A stretch of 47,057 bases of DNA from Planctomycetia bacterium (GTDB taxonomy: Bacteria > Planctomycetota > Planctomycetia > Pirellulales > Thermoguttaceae): positions 1 through 47,057 of the forward strand of contig JAUNBJ010000016.1 of assembly GCA_030535245.1 (NCBI GenBank), given 5' to 3'. Position numbers and translations under genes: made by a program. The stretch's first letter is position 1. Every line of letters begins with the position of its first letter. The notes beneath the pieces are model-generated. The model was not told where the DNA came from and made no database searches. It worked only from the letters and a program-made list of their open reading frames with translations. Positions 7,172 to 15,954 of this stretch are shown here, in pieces.

Positions 7172-10100
7172 ATGTTTTCGCGTTTTTTTATTGATCGACC
7201 GGTTTTCGCCAGTGTTGTTTCCCTGTTGATTTTCATTGCCGGTCTGGTGGCGGCGCTGCAGTTGCCGGTGGCACAGTTTCCGGACATCGTGCCGCCGTCG
7301 GTAAGCGTGTCGGCAAATTATGCGGGGGCGGACGCTCAGACGCTGGTCGATACGGTTGCCGTACCGATAGAGCAGCAGATGAACGGCGTGGACAACATGA
7401 TCTACATGACCTCCACCTGTTCCAACAACGGAACCTATACGCTGAATGTTTATTTCGAGATCGGCACCGACCCGGACATCAACACCGTCAACGTAAACAA
7501 CCGGGTAAGCCAGGCGAACCCACGTTTGCCGGACGTGGTGAAGCAGGTGGGGGTAACGGTGAAGAAAACCTCGCCGAGCATTCTGGGCTTTTACAGTTTT
7601 TCGATGAACGATCAGGCGGGGCCGACGAAGGATTTGGAATATCTGGCCAACTACGTGTCGATTCATGTGAAGGACGAGATTGCGCGAACGCCCGGAGTAG
7701 GGCAGGCGACGGTGATGGATGCCAAGGATTTCAGCATTCGGATTTGGCTGGATCCGAGGGTGCTGGCGGGGCGGAACCTTTCGGTGCGAGACATTGCCCA
7801 GGTGATTCAGGAGCAGAACGTTCAGGTCGCGTCGGGGAGTATCGGTGCGGAGCCGGCTCCGGAGGGGCAGCTTCAGACGATCACCATCACGACGAAGGGG
7901 CGTCTGCGTGAGGTGGACGAATTTGAGAATCTGGTCGTGCGAACCGATCAGGACGGTTCCGTGCTGAAATTGAAGGATGTTGCGCGGGTGGAGCTGGCTC
8001 GCGAGACGTATGCCATGCGGTCGTACAACAAGATTTTTCCACCGTCGGAAGAGGAGAAAGAGGCGTTGAGGAAGGAGAATCCAGAGCTGAGAGGGGTCGC
8101 TTTGGAGGATCGTTATCGTCCGGCGACGACCATGGCGGTGTATCTCATGCCGGGGGCCAACGCCATGGAGGTGGCCCGGGCGGTGAACGCGAAGCTGGAA
8201 AAAATGCGTCCGGATTTGGAACGATCGGGGATCGACTTTGTTTGTGCGTACGACTCGACGGTGTTCATCTCGGTGAGTCTGGAAGAAGTGGCGTTCACGC
8301 TGTTCCTGACGATTCTCATCGTGATCGGCGTCGTGTATGTTTTTCTTCAGGACTGGCGGGCGGCGGTGATCCCGACGCTGACGATTCCGGTATCGTTGGT
8401 GGGAACGTTCTTCATGATGGCAATGTTCGGGTTCTCGATCAACACGCTGACGCTGTTCGGGCTGATTCTGGTGATCGGGATCGTGGTGGACGACGCGATT
8501 CTGGTGGTGGAGAACTGTACGCGTTTGATGGACGACGAGGGACTGTCGCCGCGAGATGCCGCCGTGAAGTCGATGCAGCAGGTGTCGGGGCCGATCGTGG
8601 CGACGACGTGCGTGCTGCTGTCGGTGTTTTTGCCGACGACGTTCATCTCCGGGATGGTGGGGATTCTGTACCAGCAGTTCGCGCTGACGATTGCGGGGTC
8701 GGTGGTGCTGTCGGCCGTTTGTGCCCTGACGCTTTCCCCGGCGATGTGTGCGATCGTCCTGCGTCCGTCGATTCCGGAGGAGAAGAAATTTTTCTTCTTC
8801 CGCTGGTTCAATCTCGGTTTCAACGGGTTTGCCGCGTGGTACGAGCGAAATTTGAAGTTTTTTATCGCGAATCCGTGCATCGTTCTGCTTTTCTGGGTGT
8901 TTTTGATTGCTGCGGTGTACTACGGTTTCATGGTCATTCAATCCGGATTCATTCCGAACGAGGATCAGGGGGTGGTGTACGTGGATGTTCGTTTGCCGGA
9001 TGGGGCGTCGCTGGCACGTACCGACGAAACGTGTCGGCAGGTGAATGCCGTGCTGGAGCGGGATTTTAACGACGCGATTAAAAACGTCCACTTCATGCCG
9101 GGGTATTCCATGCTGGACGGCGTGACGGCCACGAACGTGGGGCTGGGGGTCATCAACCTGCGGGACTGGAAAGAGCGTAAATCACCGGAGTTGTACGCCG
9201 AGGCGGTTGCCAATCGGATCATGCGGGTGATGAACCGGGAGATTCCGGGGGCGTTTACCATTGCGTTTGTGTCGCCGGCGATTCAGGGGATTGGCACGTC
9301 GGGGGGGATCGAGGCGCAGTTGATCGACACGAACGAAACGGGGGTCGGCACGCTGCACGAATCGGCGCAGGCGATGATGCGTATGGCGGAGGGTTCCGAG
9401 AATTTCAGCCGCATTTCGTCCACGTTCAGCCCGACGTACCCGATGTACCATCTGGTGATCGACCGGGAAAAGGTAAAGAACATGGGGATCAACCTGACGG
9501 AAGTTTTCGCGACGCTTCAGACGTACCTCGGTTCGGATTATGTCAACGATTTCAACGCATTTTCCCGGGTGTTCAAGGTGATGGTGCAGGCCCAGGACGT
9601 ATCGCGGCATCACTACCGGGACATTCTTCAGCTTCCGGTGATGAACGGCGACGGCACGCATGTTCCGTTGGGCACGTTTGCCACGGTTAAGGAAGTTACC
9701 GGCCCGGCGTTTGTCAACCGGTACAACCTTTACACCACGACGCAGTTGACCACGACCCTGAACGCCACGGGGAGCACCGGCAACGGCATGAAGGAACTGG
9801 TCGGGATGACGGAGCGTTTGCCGGAAGGTTTTTCGCTGGAGTGGACCGGGCTGGCGTTCCAGCAGGCGCGGGCGGGAACGGCGATCGCGGTGATTTTTGT
9901 GCTGTCGATGGTGTTCGGTTTTCTGGTGTTGGCAGCCCAGTACGAGAGCTGGAGTGCTCCGATCATCATCATGATGGCGGTTCCGCTGGGGGTTTCCGGG
10001 GCGATGCTGGCGGTCTGGCTGGCGGGATTGGACATTAACCTGTACACGCAGATCGGCCTGATCCTGATGGTGGGGCTTTCGGCCAAAAATGCCATTTTGA

Positions 10101-10444
10101 TTACCGAGTACGCCCGCGATGAACACCTCAAGGAACACCATTCCGTGCGGCATTCGGCGGCGCTTGCGGGGCGGTTGCGGCTGCGGCCGATCATGATGAC
10201 GTCGTATGCGTTCATTTTCGGGGTCGTGCCGCTGATGATTGCTACAGGGGCCGGGGCGAACAGCCGACGGGCAATCGGGACGGCAGTCTTTGGAGGAATG
10301 TTGGAGGAAACGATGATCGGGGTGCTGGTGACTCCGGTATTGTTCATTTTGATAACGAACATGGGCGAGTTTTCCATGCGTCACATCCGACGTTGGGTGG
10401 GGTTGCCCGCGTGTGAGGTTCCAGTACGGGAGTTGGATTCATGA
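7172..10444 (+). CDS. RND efflux transporter, HAE1 type (AcrB/MexB-like)
   Basis: This 1090-residue inner-membrane transporter matches the hydrophobe/amphiphile efflux RND family over its whole length. It begins MFSRFFIDRPVFASVVSLLI (first membrane helix) followed by the porter domain (LPVAQFPDIVPPSVSVSANY, GADAQTLVDTVAVPIEQQ). The proton-relay aspartates are visible in GIVVDDAILVVEN (about 439-440) and the matching Lys in LSAKNAILITEYAR (about 970), so proton coupling should be intact. Two large periplasmic loops and twelve membrane helices fit the family. A charged insertion (EEEKEALRKENPEL) lies near residue 292. The start at 7172 was chosen because the family begins at this Met. No periplasmic adaptor or outer-membrane channel gene lies next to it, which is unusual; partners must be elsewhere. 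The stop overlaps the next gene by ATGA. Confidence 0.93.
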   Translation: MFSRFFIDRPVFASVVSLLIFIAGLVAALQLPVAQFPDIVPPSVSVSANYAGADAQTLVDTVAVPIEQQMNGVDNMIYMTSTCSNNGTYTLNVYFEIGTDPDINTVNVNNRVSQANPRLPDVVKQVGVTVKKTSPSILGFYSFSMNDQAGPTKDLEYLANYVSIHVKDEIARTPGVGQATVMDAKDFSIRIWLDPRVLAGRNLSVRDIAQVIQEQNVQVASGSIGAEPAPEGQLQTITITTKGRLREVDEFENLVVRTDQDGSVLKLKDVARVELARETYAMRSYNKIFPPSEEEKEALRKENPELRGVALEDRYRPATTMAVYLMPGANAMEVARAVNAKLEKMRPDLERSGIDFVCAYDSTVFISVSLEEVAFTLFLTILIVIGVVYVFLQDWRAAVIPTLTIPVSLVGTFFMMAMFGFSINTLTLFGLILVIGIVVDDAILVVENCTRLMDDEGLSPRDAAVKSMQQVSGPIVATTCVLLSVFLPTTFISGMVGILYQQFALTIAGSVVLSAVCALTLSPAMCAIVLRPSIPEEKKFFFFRWFNLGFNGFAAWYERNLKFFIANPCIVLLFWVFLIAAVYYGFMVIQSGFIPNEDQGVVYVDVRLPDGASLARTDETCRQVNAVLERDFNDAIKNVHFMPGYSMLDGVTATNVGLGVINLRDWKERKSPELYAEAVANRIMRVMNREIPGAFTIAFVSPAIQGIGTSGGIEAQLIDTNETGVGTLHESAQAMMRMAEGSENFSRISSTFSPTYPMYHLVIDREKVKNMGINLTEVFATLQTYLGSDYVNDFNAFSRVFKVMVQAQDVSRHHYRDILQLPVMNGDGTHVPLGTFATVKEVTGPAFVNRYNLYTTTQLTTTLNATGSTGNGMKELVGMTERLPEGFSLEWTGLAFQQARAGTAIAVIFVLSMVFGFLVLAAQYESWSAPIIIMMAVPLGVSGAMLAVWLAGLDINLYTQIGLILMVGLSAKNAILITEYARDEHLKEHHSVRHSAALAGRLRLRPIMMTSYAFIFGVVPLMIATGAGANSRRAIGTAVFGGMLEETMIGVLVTPVLFILITNMGEFSMRHIRRWVGLPACEVPVRELDS

Positions 10445-11094
10445 ATTTTTTGAAGAAGCTGTTCGGTTGTTTTTTGAGTGGGCTTTTAACGCTGCTTCCG
10501 CTGGTGCTGACCTGTGCTATTGTGGCGTGGTGCGTGCAGTTGCTGAACGGCTACATTGGCCCCGGCACGGTGGTGGGAAAATGGCTTGCCAGTCTGGGAT
10601 ACACGGCGGTGGGAGAGCGTTTCTATCCGTATCTGGTCGGTTGGGTGGTAGTTTTGGGGGGCATTTTCCTGTTTGGTGTCCTCCTTCAGATTGGAATGGC
10701 CCACTTTTGGAAAAGCCAGGTGGATCACCTTCTGGCCCGCGTTCCCCTTCTGGGGCAGGTTTATGCCACGCTCTGCAAATTCACCAGCATGGCCAGCAAG
10801 GATGGCGATTCCGAAATGAAGGATATGTCGCCGGTATACTGCGATTTAGGCGGGACGCTGCTTTTGGCACTGCGGTCGCAGGGAAAGAATTTCACGGTGG
10901 ATGGCAGGGAGTATGCCATTGTGGTGGTTCCCACGGCGCCGGTACCGTTTGGCGGGGCGATGTTGCTGGTTCCCGTGGAGCAGGTCCGCCCGGCGGAAAT
11001 ATCGCTGGACGCGTTGATGAATTTTTACGTCACGATGGGCGTTTCAGCGGAAACGAAATCGACGGAAACGAAAGAGGAAACCGAGAACACCTGA
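10441..11094 (+). CDS. DUF502 family membrane protein
   Basis: This 217-residue protein has two N-terminal membrane helices (about 8-32 and 63-83) around a short loop with GYIGPGTVVGKWLA, then a conserved RVPLLGQVYATLCKFTSM segment and a soluble beta-rich domain with VVVPTAPVPFGGAMLLVP. This is the layout of DUF502, a family of unknown function in bacteria and plants (LIKE-COV proteins). The ATG overlaps the RND stop (ATGA), implying coupled translation. Its acidic C-terminal tail (ETKSTETKEETENT) is low complexity. The tie to an RND pump is a context observation, not a known partnership. Confidence 0.85.
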   Translation: MNFLKKLFGCFLSGLLTLLPLVLTCAIVAWCVQLLNGYIGPGTVVGKWLASLGYTAVGERFYPYLVGWVVVLGGIFLFGVLLQIGMAHFWKSQVDHLLARVPLLGQVYATLCKFTSMASKDGDSEMKDMSPVYCDLGGTLLLALRSQGKNFTVDGREYAIVVVPTAPVPFGGAMLLVPVEQVRPAEISLDALMNFYVTMGVSAETKSTETKEETENT

Positions 11095-11113
11095 ATCAAG
11101 CGGGCCTGAGCAG

Positions 11114-11146
11114 AACGGGGCGAACGTCATTTTCGTCCCCGTTTTT
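11114..11146 (+). terminator. Terminator after the RND/DUF502 pair
   Basis: AACGGGG(CGAA) pairs with (TTCG)T-CCCCGTT with one bulge, followed by five T. It overlaps the end of the convergent minus-strand gene that stops at 11127. Confidence 0.65.
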
Positions 11147-11576
11147 CCCACAACTGCCAGCCTAAAAACACGTTCGCGCTGATGGAAAGCATCAGCAGGA
11201 AAACGGTAAACGTCAACGCACCCCACGGTCTTTTTTCGGTTTCCGCAGGGGGCGTTTCGGCAGGTTTTTCCGGTGGCAGGGAGGGGGCATCCAGCGGTTC
11301 CTCATGCGTGATGGGAATCATCTGCGAGGTGTCCACGTCCAACAGCGCCGGAGCGTTTTCCGGGAGCACTTCCGGGGCCGTCGCCAGGTCGGCAGGTTCC
11401 GGTTCCTGTGCGGGAACGGCAGGAATGGCGGGAATGGTGATGTTCAGGTCCACCACATCCGCTTCGACCGGGCATTCCCGTACCATCTGCCGCAGGAACC
11501 GACGCATCTCGGTGAGATTCACCGGTTCCTGAGCAGGCGGAAGTTGGGAGCCGAAAAACAATAAAAAAACAAACAT
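11127..11576 (-). CDS. Unrecognised Pro/Glu-rich membrane-anchored protein
   Basis: I do not recognise this 149-residue protein. It has a short hydrophobic start (MFVFLLFFGSQL, a possible signal), a long low-complexity middle rich in Pro, Ala and Glu (residues about 45-115), and a C-terminal membrane helix (about 119-141) ending in a basic KRGRK tail. The layout suggests a stalk-like envelope protein anchored at its C-terminus. It is the last gene of a minus-strand run, 42 bases after the NupG-like transporter. The opposite strand also has short open frames here, but the signal-plus-anchor layout favours this one. Confidence 0.55.
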   Translation of the reverse strand: MFVFLLFFGSQLPPAQEPVNLTEMRRFLRQMVRECPVEADVVDLNITIPAIPAVPAQEPEPADLATAPEVLPENAPALLDVDTSQMIPITHEEPLDAPSLPPEKPAETPPAETEKRPWGALTFTVFLLMLSISANVFLGWQLWEKRGRK

Positions 11577-11618
11577 GGCCGTAAGCCGGAGGTTTTCGCC
11601 CCCGGCGTCATCGGGGGA

Positions 11619-13226
11619 TCAGGCTTTCGCCGTTTCTTCTTCTTTCGGATTCTTTCCGAACAGCAGGAAAAAGACAAACGCCACCGCCATCATGACGGCA
11701 GGCACGAGGAAAATCCGGGGCCAGTTGTTCGTCTGCGCCTGCAAATACTGAGCGCGAGTCAGGCTGATTTTGCCATCCTCCGACGCGACGCCGAGTTTTT
11801 CCTGAATCTGCGAGAACAGCTGCACGGCCTGAGCCTTGGTCAGTTTGGACGAGGTTTTGTCGGCGGAGGTGATTTCCGTCAGTTCCGGAGCGTCCAGCAG
11901 GGCGGAATCGATCGTGTTATCCTTGGCCACCAGCCCAAAATCGAGCGACTTCGCGGCATTGGCGGCAGCTTCGGCTTTTTCCTCGGCGGACTTCACGTAC
12001 TGCGACAAATCCAGCATGTTCCAGGCCGAATCGGCAGCCGCAGGGTCGTTCCAGGCCGGCAGGGACTGCCCATCTTTCTCGACGTTCAAAGCGACCGTAC
12101 CGTCGGCGTTGACGGCATAGTTCCGCACCACCGGCGGATACATGTCCACAAGATACCCACCCATGATGTACCCCCCAATCTGCCCGACGCCCAGCAGGAT
12201 GAACCCAACCAGGCTTTGCACCGACGCCTTCATCTCCGGAGCGGAAATCTGGTCGGCGTAGGTGTACGACCCGGCATACAGGAAACTATAGCAGATTCCA
12301 TGCAGCAGAAGCCCCGTCAGCGCCAGTCCAAACGCCGCGTCCATGAAGCAGAGGTAGCGGGCGAACCAGGCGGCAATACCGATCAAAATGACGTTTTTCA
12401 GACCAAATCGGCTGGAAAAAACCGGCAGAAGCGCCATGAACAGCACTTCGGAAAACTGGTTGAGCGTCGTCAGGGCCAAACCGCCGGGATACCCGCGCTG
12501 CCCCAGCATGGCGAAGCAGGTTCCAAAGAACACGCCGCACGCCGCGATTCCGGCAATCAGAATCGTCAGGGCGAACACCGCAAATTTCGGGTCGGCCAGC
12601 ATTCCCCAGGCACTGGGAGCTTTTTTCCCCGCGTCGCCCGTCTTGGCAGCCTGCGGAGGGGTGTTGGGAAGCGTCAGGGAATAGACCGCCAGGATCGCAC
12701 AGCACGCCGCACCGACGTAGAAGAACTGGTTGTCATTACCACCGCCGAAAAACGCCTGAATGAACAGCACCACGGCAATCCACCCGATCGTTCCGAACAT
12801 GAACACCCGCGGGGCGTTGTCCCGGTTCGGCACATGCTCGAACACGATGGAGTTGATCAGCGGAATCGTCGGCATGTAAAAAATCCCTACGAAAATCAGG
12901 GCGATCATCATCGGCCAGAACCGTGCACTTGCGGCGTCGGTGGCCATCATCCCCACTCCGGCCAAAAGCGCGGCGCAAATCGCCTGAAGGATGGCCAGCA
13001 CGTACTGGGCCGACAGGTAACGGTCGGCAATCCGCCCAACGATCGGGGCGAACAACGCTCCAATCGGAATGGCCGCGCCGACAAGCCCCATCTGCCAGCC
13101 TTTGAATCCCAGAACGTTCATGGCAAAGCCGGTCAGCGCGAAGCCGTAACTTCCCCACGCGGCAAACTGGAGGAAGTACGCCAGACAAAGCCGCGGATAT
13201 GCGGCGACAGTTTTGTTTTCGGACAT
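11619..13226 (-). CDS. NupG-like MFS transporter (nucleoside:H+ symporter type) with long loop
   Basis: This 535-residue membrane protein resembles the NHS/NupG branch of the major facilitator superfamily: the start YPRLCLAYFLQFAAWGSYGF, then PIVGRIADRYLSAQ after the second helix, and a second half with YAGSYTYADQISAPEMKASV. The likely substrate is a nucleoside or small sugar. A long hydrophilic segment of about 135 residues (roughly 366-501) sits between helices 11 and 12, where relatives have a short loop; it is Ala/Glu-rich with helical stretches (SAEEKAEAAANAAKS) and should face the periplasm. The final helix (about 502-525) is intact. Start at 13226 follows ACAGGAG. It lies 30 bases after the ybjQ-like gene, in a probable operon. 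Confidence 0.82.
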   Translation of the reverse strand: MSENKTVAAYPRLCLAYFLQFAAWGSYGFALTGFAMNVLGFKGWQMGLVGAAIPIGALFAPIVGRIADRYLSAQYVLAILQAICAALLAGVGMMATDAASARFWPMMIALIFVGIFYMPTIPLINSIVFEHVPNRDNAPRVFMFGTIGWIAVVLFIQAFFGGGNDNQFFYVGAACCAILAVYSLTLPNTPPQAAKTGDAGKKAPSAWGMLADPKFAVFALTILIAGIAACGVFFGTCFAMLGQRGYPGGLALTTLNQFSEVLFMALLPVFSSRFGLKNVILIGIAAWFARYLCFMDAAFGLALTGLLLHGICYSFLYAGSYTYADQISAPEMKASVQSLVGFILLGVGQIGGYIMGGYLVDMYPPVVRNYAVNADGTVALNVEKDGQSLPAWNDPAAADSAWNMLDLSQYVKSAEEKAEAAANAAKSLDFGLVAKDNTIDSALLDAPELTEITSADKTSSKLTKAQAVQLFSQIQEKLGVASEDGKISLTRAQYLQAQTNNWPRIFLVPAVMMAVAFVFFLLFGKNPKEEETAKA

Positions 13227-13256
13227 TAAAAAACTCCTGTTGTGAAAATGATGAAA

Positions 13257-13571
13257 CTACGAAAGGAATTTAACTGCGGTGCCGTAGGCAATCACCTCGG
13301 CGGAATTTTGCATGACGGCACTGGAGGCGTACCGAACCATCACCACCGCATCGGCTCCCAGGGCCGTCGCTTCGGCAATCATCCGGTCGGTCGCGATGTT
13401 GCGGGCCTCCATCATCATCTGGGTATATCCCTTGATCTCCCCGCCCACGATGGTTTTCAGCCCGGCCATGAAGTCGCGTGCCACGTTCTTCGACTGGACG
13501 ATCGTTCCCTTCACCAGCCCAATCGTCTGGTACGTCCTGCCGGGAATGTTTTCGGTTGTGACAATCAGCAT
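13257..13571 (-). CDS. YbjQ/UPF0145 family protein
   Basis: This 104-residue cytosolic protein matches the UPF0145 family: start MLIVTTENIPGRTYQTIGLV, central VARDFMAGLKTIVGGEIKGY, and AEATALGADAVVMVRYASS. Members form small pentameric rings and are sometimes annotated as heavy-metal binding, although the role is not established. Length is exactly typical. It sits 28 bases after yifB and 30 bases before the transporter gene. Confidence 0.9.
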   Translation of the reverse strand: MLIVTTENIPGRTYQTIGLVKGTIVQSKNVARDFMAGLKTIVGGEIKGYTQMMMEARNIATDRMIAEATALGADAVVMVRYASSAVMQNSAEVIAYGTAVKFLS

Positions 13572-13599
13572 CTTTTTGCTCCCTTATAAAATAATGGAC

Positions 13600-15177
13600 T
13601 CAAGCGTAATTTCGATCCAAAACGCGATAATTGATCGCCTCGGAAAGGTGCTCCGTACGAATCGTTTCGGAGGCGTCCAAATCGGCAATCGTGCGGGCCA
13701 TCCGAAGCACCTTGTCATGAGCACGGGCCGACAACCCCAATTGGTTCATCGCCGCCCGAAGCTGCCGCACGCCGTCCCGATCCAGCTGGCAAAACTCCCG
13801 AATCTGCCGCGTCGTCATCTGAGCGTTGTAACGGACTTTGTGCCGCGCCGTCGGCTCCAGCCCATCGGCCCAGCCAAAACGTTGCGCCTGAATTTCCCGC
13901 GCCCGCACCACCTGCCGGCGAATCTCCGCACTGGACGTCCCCGGAGCTGTGGAATGGATCGACAATTCCTCGAACGGCACCGCCGGAACCTCGACGTGAA
14001 TGTCGATGCGATCCAAAAGCGGCCCGCTGATTTTCGATAAATACCGCTCCACCACCGGCACCGAACAGGTACACCGCCGCCGCGTATCCCCCCGATACCC
14101 GCACGGGCAGGGGTTCATCGCCGCCACCAGCATGAAATCGCTCGGAAACGTGGAGGTCATCGTCGCACGGGAAATCGTCACCTCGCGATCCTCCAGCGGC
14201 TGACGGAGCACCTCCAGCGTCCGCCGGCTGAATTCTGGAAGCTCGTCTAAAAACAACACGCCGTTGTGCGCCAGCGAAATCTCCCCCGGTGCGGGAATCG
14301 TGCCGCCGCCAACCATTCCCGCATCGCTGATGGTATGGTGCGGATTGCGGAACGGACGCGTTACCAACAACGGACAATCGGCATGAATCTTGCCCAACGA
14401 ACTGTAGATTCGCGTCGTCTCTACCGATTCCTGCGGCAACATGTCGGGAAGCACCGTCGGCAAACGCTTGGCCAACATCGTTTTCCCCGAACCGGGCGGC
14501 CCAATCATCAGCATGTTGTGCGACCCCGCCGCCGCGACGGTCATCGCACGTTTGGCCATCTCCTGCCCCCGAACGTCGGCAAAATCCACGTCGTATCGCG
14601 AAAGCTGCTCGTAAAGCTCCCCCAGCCGCGACGGAACCGGCTCCAAATCCAAATCTTCCGTCAAAAAACCGACCGTCTCGGAAAGCGACGAAACCGCGAT
14701 AATCTCCATCCCCTCCACGACAGCCGCCTCCGGCGCATTCGCCCTGGGAACCACCAACCCACGCAAGCGGGGCCGCTGCGCTCGCAACTTGCCCCCCTCC
14801 AACGCCATGGACAACGCCCCACGAATCGGCCGAACATTCCCCTCCAGCGAAAGCTCCCCAACGATCATGTATTCCTCCAGCCGATCCTGAGGAATCTGTC
14901 CTGTCGCCGCCAAAAGCCCCACCGCAATCGGCAGATCAAACGACGCCGCCTGCTTGTGCATTTCCGCCGGAGCCAGATTGATCAAAACGCTGTTGCCCGG
15001 CGACGTGAATCCGGAATTCTCCAGCGCACGCGTCACCCGCTGGATGCTCTCCTTCACGACCGGCGACGCCAGTCCGACGATGTTGATCTCCGAAATTCCC
15101 GGCGAAATATCGACTTCCACCTCCACCGGGCAGGCGTCGATTCCCAAAAGCGTCAGTGTATGCAGTTTCGCGAGCAT
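13600..15177 (-). CDS. YifB/ComM-type Mg-chelatase-like AAA ATPase
   Basis: This 525-residue protein has the three parts of the family. First is an N-terminal Lon-protease-like fold (start [28 protein letters not shown]-type segment [11 protein letters not shown]). Next is the AAA core, with Walker [16 protein letters not shown] (about 228-242), Walker [12 protein letters not shown] and the zinc-like [18 protein letters not shown]. Last is a C-terminal Mg-chelatase domain ([14 protein letters not shown] [20 protein letters not shown]). In naturally competent bacteria ComM is a branch-migration helicase in transformation; in others the role is unknown. The start at 15177 was chosen to match the family. 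An in-frame ATG at 15216 (MNIRGR...) is also possible because it sits close to a TATAAT box; longer extensions are unlikely. Confidence 0.9.
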   Translation of the reverse strand: MLAKLHTLTLLGIDACPVEVEVDISPGISEINIVGLASPVVKESIQRVTRALENSGFTSPGNSVLINLAPAEMHKQAASFDLPIAVGLLAATGQIPQDRLEEYMIVGELSLEGNVRPIRGALSMALEGGKLRAQRPRLRGLVVPRANAPEAAVVEGMEIIAVSSLSETVGFLTEDLDLEPVPSRLGELYEQLSRYDVDFADVRGQEMAKRAMTVAAAGSHNMLMIGPPGSGKTMLAKRLPTVLPDMLPQESVETTRIYSSLGKIHADCPLLVTRPFRNPHHTISDAGMVGGGTIPAPGEISLAHNGVLFLDELPEFSRRTLEVLRQPLEDREVTISRATMTSTFPSDFMLVAAMNPCPCGYRGDTRRRCTCSVPVVERYLSKISGPLLDRIDIHVEVPAVPFEELSIHSTAPGTSSAEIRRQVVRAREIQAQRFGWADGLEPTARHKVRYNAQMTTRQIREFCQLDRDGVRQLRAAMNQLGLSARAHDKVLRMARTIADLDASETIRTEHLSEAINYRVLDRNYA

Positions 15178-15220
15178 GATTTTTGTCAACGTTGTGTTTC
15201 TTCCACGAATATTCATTCCT

Positions 15221-15226
15221 ATTATA
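15221..15226 (-). promoter_or_regulatory. -10 box for the yifB operon
   Basis: A perfect TATAAT on the minus strand lies 44-49 bases before the chosen yifB start. I see no good -35 box at the matching distance, so this is a partial call. Confidence 0.4.
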
Positions 15227-15460
15227 CCTGATTTTACCAGGAATATCCAGTAGTTTCCCCAAGAATTTAAGATTTCATGCCAGATTCCTGAAAATATTTT
15301 ACAGAGCGGTTGCGAATAAAAATTATTGAAACCATGGCAACCCGGTATTCGTCGCAACATTCAAGCCTGTGTCGAAATATGGTCAAAAATCGAAAAGAGG
15401 ACTTTTTACCGGTTTTTAGAGAGGATTCCAAAAATTTTTAAGTTTTTTTCGCCCCCCCTC

Positions 15461-15488
15461 TTGCAAAAAAAATGAATATGTGTATAGT
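15461..15488 (+). promoter_or_regulatory. Promoter for the candidate small RNA
   Basis: TTGCAA (15461-15466), a 16-base spacer and TATAGT (15483-15488) predict a start near 15495-15497, exactly where the structured region begins. An alternative -10, TATAAC at 15488, would have a 21-base spacer. Confidence 0.6.
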
Positions 15489-15495
15489 ATAACAT

Positions 15496-15638
15496 TGTTT
15501 TCAGTGGAAAAGACACTCGATACCTCAAAACCCCTTGGACGAAAGTCCTGAGTTCTATTCTGTAAGCTGAAAACCGGCATATCATTTATGGTATGTCAGA
15601 AAGTGCGGGCGGGTTCTCCTTGCTGCCCGCATTTTTTT
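15496..15638 (+). ncRNA. Candidate structured small RNA, class unknown
   Basis: This ~143-nt segment lies in a gene-free gap between a promoter and a terminator. By eye, GTTTTCAG (15497-15504) pairs perfectly with CTGAAAAC (15567-15574), closing a domain. Inside, CTCA (15524-15527) pairs with TGAG (15549-15552) and GGAC (15537-15540) with GTCC (15545-15548) around a GAAA tetraloop, leaving a 9-nt bulge AAACCCCTT. A third hairpin is CATATC/GGTATG (15578-15583/15590-15595), followed by the terminator. A small AGTG/CACT hairpin (15503-15506/15514-15517) would compete with the end of the closing stem. No ORF has coding character. It does not match the RNase P, SRP, tmRNA or common riboswitch motifs that I know; 6S RNA is possible. 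Confidence 0.5.
15603..15638 (+). terminator. Terminator of the candidate small RNA
   Basis: TGCGGGC (15604-15610) pairs with GCCCGCA (15625-15631) around a 14-nt loop and is followed by seven T, then ATTTT. The rest of the gap, 15639-15861, shows nothing that I can name. Confidence 0.8.
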
Positions 15639-15861
15639 ATTTTAAAGCTCCGTCTAAAGCAACTTCTAAAAACTGCGGAAAAAGTCCAAAATTTTTTCTT
15701 CCGCAATTTTCCAAACGGTACAGGAGAAGAAGGTTCCCTGGTTTTTTTCCGGAATGGCTTCGGTTTCCAGACGTCGGGCCAGGGGCAGGGGGGTTCCGTA
15801 CGCTGCTTTTTCGACGCCTGTTTTTCCGTTCCGGATGGCGGAATGTCCCCCTTTAATCGGG

Positions 15862-15890
15862 TTGACACGACCCTAAAAAAGGTCGATATA
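15862..15890 (+). promoter_or_regulatory. Promoter for the beta-barrel gene
   Basis: A consensus TTGACA (15862-15867) is followed after 17 bases by GATATA (15885-15890), a weak -10. The leader of about 58 bases includes AAGGAGG at 15937-15943. Confidence 0.6.
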
Positions 15891-15954
15891 GAGGGGCAAA
15901 CAGGGGTTGGAAACCGGTGTTGACGGCAATTTTTCAAGGAGGAAAGAGGAAAAA

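Noticed and set aside
7109..10384. Minus-strand open frames of up to 660 residues opposite the RND gene
   Set aside because: The composition is extreme in Arg, His and Gln, and the plus strand encodes a complete transporter.
15178..15360. A longer N-terminus for YifB (up to 61 extra residues)
   Set aside because: Family members start at [12 protein letters not shown]; the extra residues have no similarity and cross a TATAAT box.
15588..15937. Short open frames of 87-113 residues around the small-RNA terminator
   Set aside because: They cross the terminator, lack ribosome sites and have low-complexity translations; the region has promoter, stems and terminator instead.
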